Positions 62,203 through 64,000 of a DNA stretch of 64,000 bases are shown here, piece by piece. The first letter of the stretch is position 1. Each line of letters starts with the position of its first letter. Source of the DNA: Sternotherus odoratus (taxonomy: Eukaryota > Chordata > Testudines > Kinosternidae); contig JAVMKO010000001.1 of the NCBI GenBank assembly GCA_032164245.1, positions 84,085,892-84,149,891 of the forward strand, read 5' to 3'. A program made the translations under genes and the position numbers. The notes under the pieces are model-generated. The model did not search any database, was not told the DNA's origin, and saw nothing but the letters and a program-made list of their open reading frames with translations.

Positions 62203-63007
62203 AGGACTCAGGTGGAGCAAGAGCCTGAACTCTCAGCCATTAGCACAAGCAGCCTCTCAGAGGGTTCCTCCCTCAGGCGATGTTCCTGCTATATAAACTG
62301 TGCTGGAAGTCAGTCCATGCACTCTGCAGCCTCTCTGCGTCTTTCCACTCACCGGGAATCCTTCTCCCTTTGGTATTACAGCTTCTTGTTGGCCCCGTTC
62401 ACGGTGTTCCATACACACTTCCTCTTACAACTGCTCTGTGTCAGTGTGAAACCCCTTGTTCCTGCTGGACTAGACTGGGCTGCTGAGATGGGAGGCCTTC
62501 AGAATAGACCTCAGACAGTGTATTATTGTCTCAATACTTCAGAGAGGTTCCGTACCTCCTCAGAAAGAGCGCCTTTGGAATCGCGAGGCTGAAGAATGTT
62601 GCATTGTAAAACACAATGCAGTGAATTCTCAGGCTAATGGTTAAGTTCCCAGACACACCAGAAACAACTGAGAGTTAAGCAGAGTGTAAAGTCTGAAAAT
62701 ATCATGGTACAAATATTAAATGTTTAAAAATTGACCCTTCTCGCCTTGTGGGAAGGGAGACAGGTGCCGTGGTTTACTAGCTAGTTTCTCAGTTCTTTTC
62801 AGAATTGGGCTCTACAGATTTTTTTTTCCTTCCCAGAACCTGAAGGATGCATAGAGAACACGGGGGGGGGGGGGGGGGGAGGGGCACCTTTCTACCATTA
62901 AAAAGCATAAGAGATTGTAAAAGTCAGGGCTCAATCGATCTGCTATTGAAGTTCATGGGAGTTTTATTATTGACTGAAATGAAAGCAAAATCAGGGGGGC
63001 CTCACCA
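62203..63007. other. No gene seen
   Basis: A 145-codon plus frame at 62155-62592 overlaps the repeat and shows no domain. A G homopolymer lies at about 62862-62879. Confidence 0.45.
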
Positions 63008-63190
63008 GGGAAGGAGTATGATCTAGTGGCTACAGCACTGGACTGGGATACAGGAGATTTGGATGTCTATTCCTGGCTCTGCTACTGCCCTGCTGGGTGT
63101 CCTTGAGTAAGTCACTTCACCCATGTTTCCCTTCTCATTCTTTGTCTTGTCTACTTTCACTGTTCTAAAGTGCTTACAGTATCTGTCTCT
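63008..63190 (+). mobile_element. MIR-like ancient SINE
   Basis: TGATCTAGTGGCTACAGCAC, GACTGGGATACAGGAG, TTCCTGGCTCTGCTACTG and CTTGAGTAAGTCACTTCACC follow the MIR consensus order over about 180 bp. Confidence 0.8.
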
Positions 63191-63198
63191 CACTAGGT

Positions 63199-63419
63199 CA
63201 GGGGTTCTCAAATAGGGAGTCACAAGGTTATTACATGGGGGGGGGGGAAAAAGAGTCACAAGCTGTCCGCCTCCACCCCAAACCCTGCTTTGCCTCCAGC
63301 ATTTATAATAGTGTTAAATATAAATTAAAAACATGTTTTTATGGGGGGTGGGGGGGTGGTCACACTCCGAGGTTTGCTTTGTGAAAGGAGTCACCAGTAC
63401 AAAAGTTTGAGAATCACTG
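63199..63419 (-). mobile_element. hAT miniature element, same family as 7942-8145
   Basis: The inverted ends CAGGGGTTCTCAAAT and, reversed, CAGTGATTCTCAAACTTTTG are flanked by a perfect 8-bp duplication CACTAGGT (63191-63198 and 63420-63427). It is in opposite orientation to the first copy and has expanded G runs near 63238 and 63342. Confidence 0.93.
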
Positions 63420-63427
63420 CACTAGGT

Positions 63428-64000
63428 GTATGTACACCACTTAACACAATGGAGTCCCAGTGTCAGTTGGAGCTTCTAGGAACTTCTGTCATACAAATAA
63501 TGACCAATAATAGTAACAAACAGAAAATGATGTGGAGACAGGCCTATGACCATAGGAGAAAATTATAGCTAAATCTCACATTTTTAAAGCCACTGTGTGT
63601 CTCATGCACTAAATTGTGGGGAAAGGGCATGTTTTACACCCGTGATTCATTTTTAAGCACAAGTATTTTAGTGACCTTTCCCATTACAAATGTCTGACTG
63701 ATTTAGAATGTGCGCTTGTGCTGTTTTCAAACAGAAAACACTCGGGAGTGCACACAAAGTGCCAGAGTTGTGTACTTTACACACAAAATATGTCATGTAA
63801 GAGATGGCAGAACATGGCTCTACTTTTTTTAACAGCCTTTGCATGGGGCCTGACAATATGTGGTTCTGAAAATCTACTGCTCCCACTGAAGGCAAGTGGG
63901 AGATGTCAGGACTACCAGTGATGATAGGATTAGTCCCACACACATCTCAAATCAAGCTAGAACAGTTTCTCCTCAGTAAGTCCACTGAAAATTCTAGCAG
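63428..64000. other. No gene seen
   Basis: No recognised features up to the window end. Confidence 0.45.

Noticed and set aside
61703..62592. Plus-strand frames of 145 and 197 codons
   Set aside because: They run across a hAT miniature element and adjoining sequence, with no domain.

Overview
This is vertebrate nuclear DNA and almost certainly turtle (Cryptodira). It holds one host coding exon in a background of interspersed repeats. The turtle call rests on tRNA-derived SINEs whose 3' part matches the CR1 tail (the Cry I type of cryptodiran turtles), on many CR1-clade LINE fragments of at least two families, and on Penelope-like, hAT, PIF-Harbinger and Helitron copies of kinds common in turtle genomes. 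There are no operons, CRISPR arrays or bacterial signals. Family assignments come from recognition by eye, not database searches.

The only confident host gene is on the minus strand at 28647-29622. It is the first coding exon of ABTB3 (BTBD11), an ankyrin/BTB protein with an N-terminal histone-fold region. The exon starts at a good Kozak ATG (29622) and ends at a GT donor (28646-28645). An inverted CCAAT box, a weak TATA-like element and a GC box lie about 330-370 bp upstream in a CpG-rich block. A short upstream ORF overlaps the start codon in another frame. If the gene continues past the window, 1-28646 is intron 1 and 29623-64000 is upstream flank.

Layout of the intron side: a Tigger-like repeat (845-1485); a hAT-type element with an 8-bp target duplication and a 1-kb pyrimidine tract (4752-6089); a solo LTR (6348-7143); a second LTR with a hAT miniature element inside it (about 7633-8962); CR1 copies at 10980, 13455, 20655 and 24045; a Penelope fragment (16060-16680); three SINEs in a row (23329-24024); and a CACGTG-bearing minisatellite that runs up to the ABTB3 donor (27735-28630).

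Layout of the upstream side: a GC-rich inverted repeat (30561-30669); a CR1 interrupted by a solo LTR with a 4-bp duplication (33205-33631); a CR1 split by a Helitron (38665-39339); a Harbinger-type miniature element (42746-43407); a LINE interrupted by a 1070-bp solo LTR with a 5-bp duplication (46257-47326); a second, inverted Helitron with an expanded internal minisatellite (59027-59928); a decayed Harbinger transposase (about 61080-61660); and further hAT elements at 61827-62194 and 63199-63419. The nesting gives a relative order of insertions. No new coding system was found. The most useful observations are the exact nested insertions, the paired Helitrons, the exon-adjacent minisatellite and the overlapping upstream ORF.
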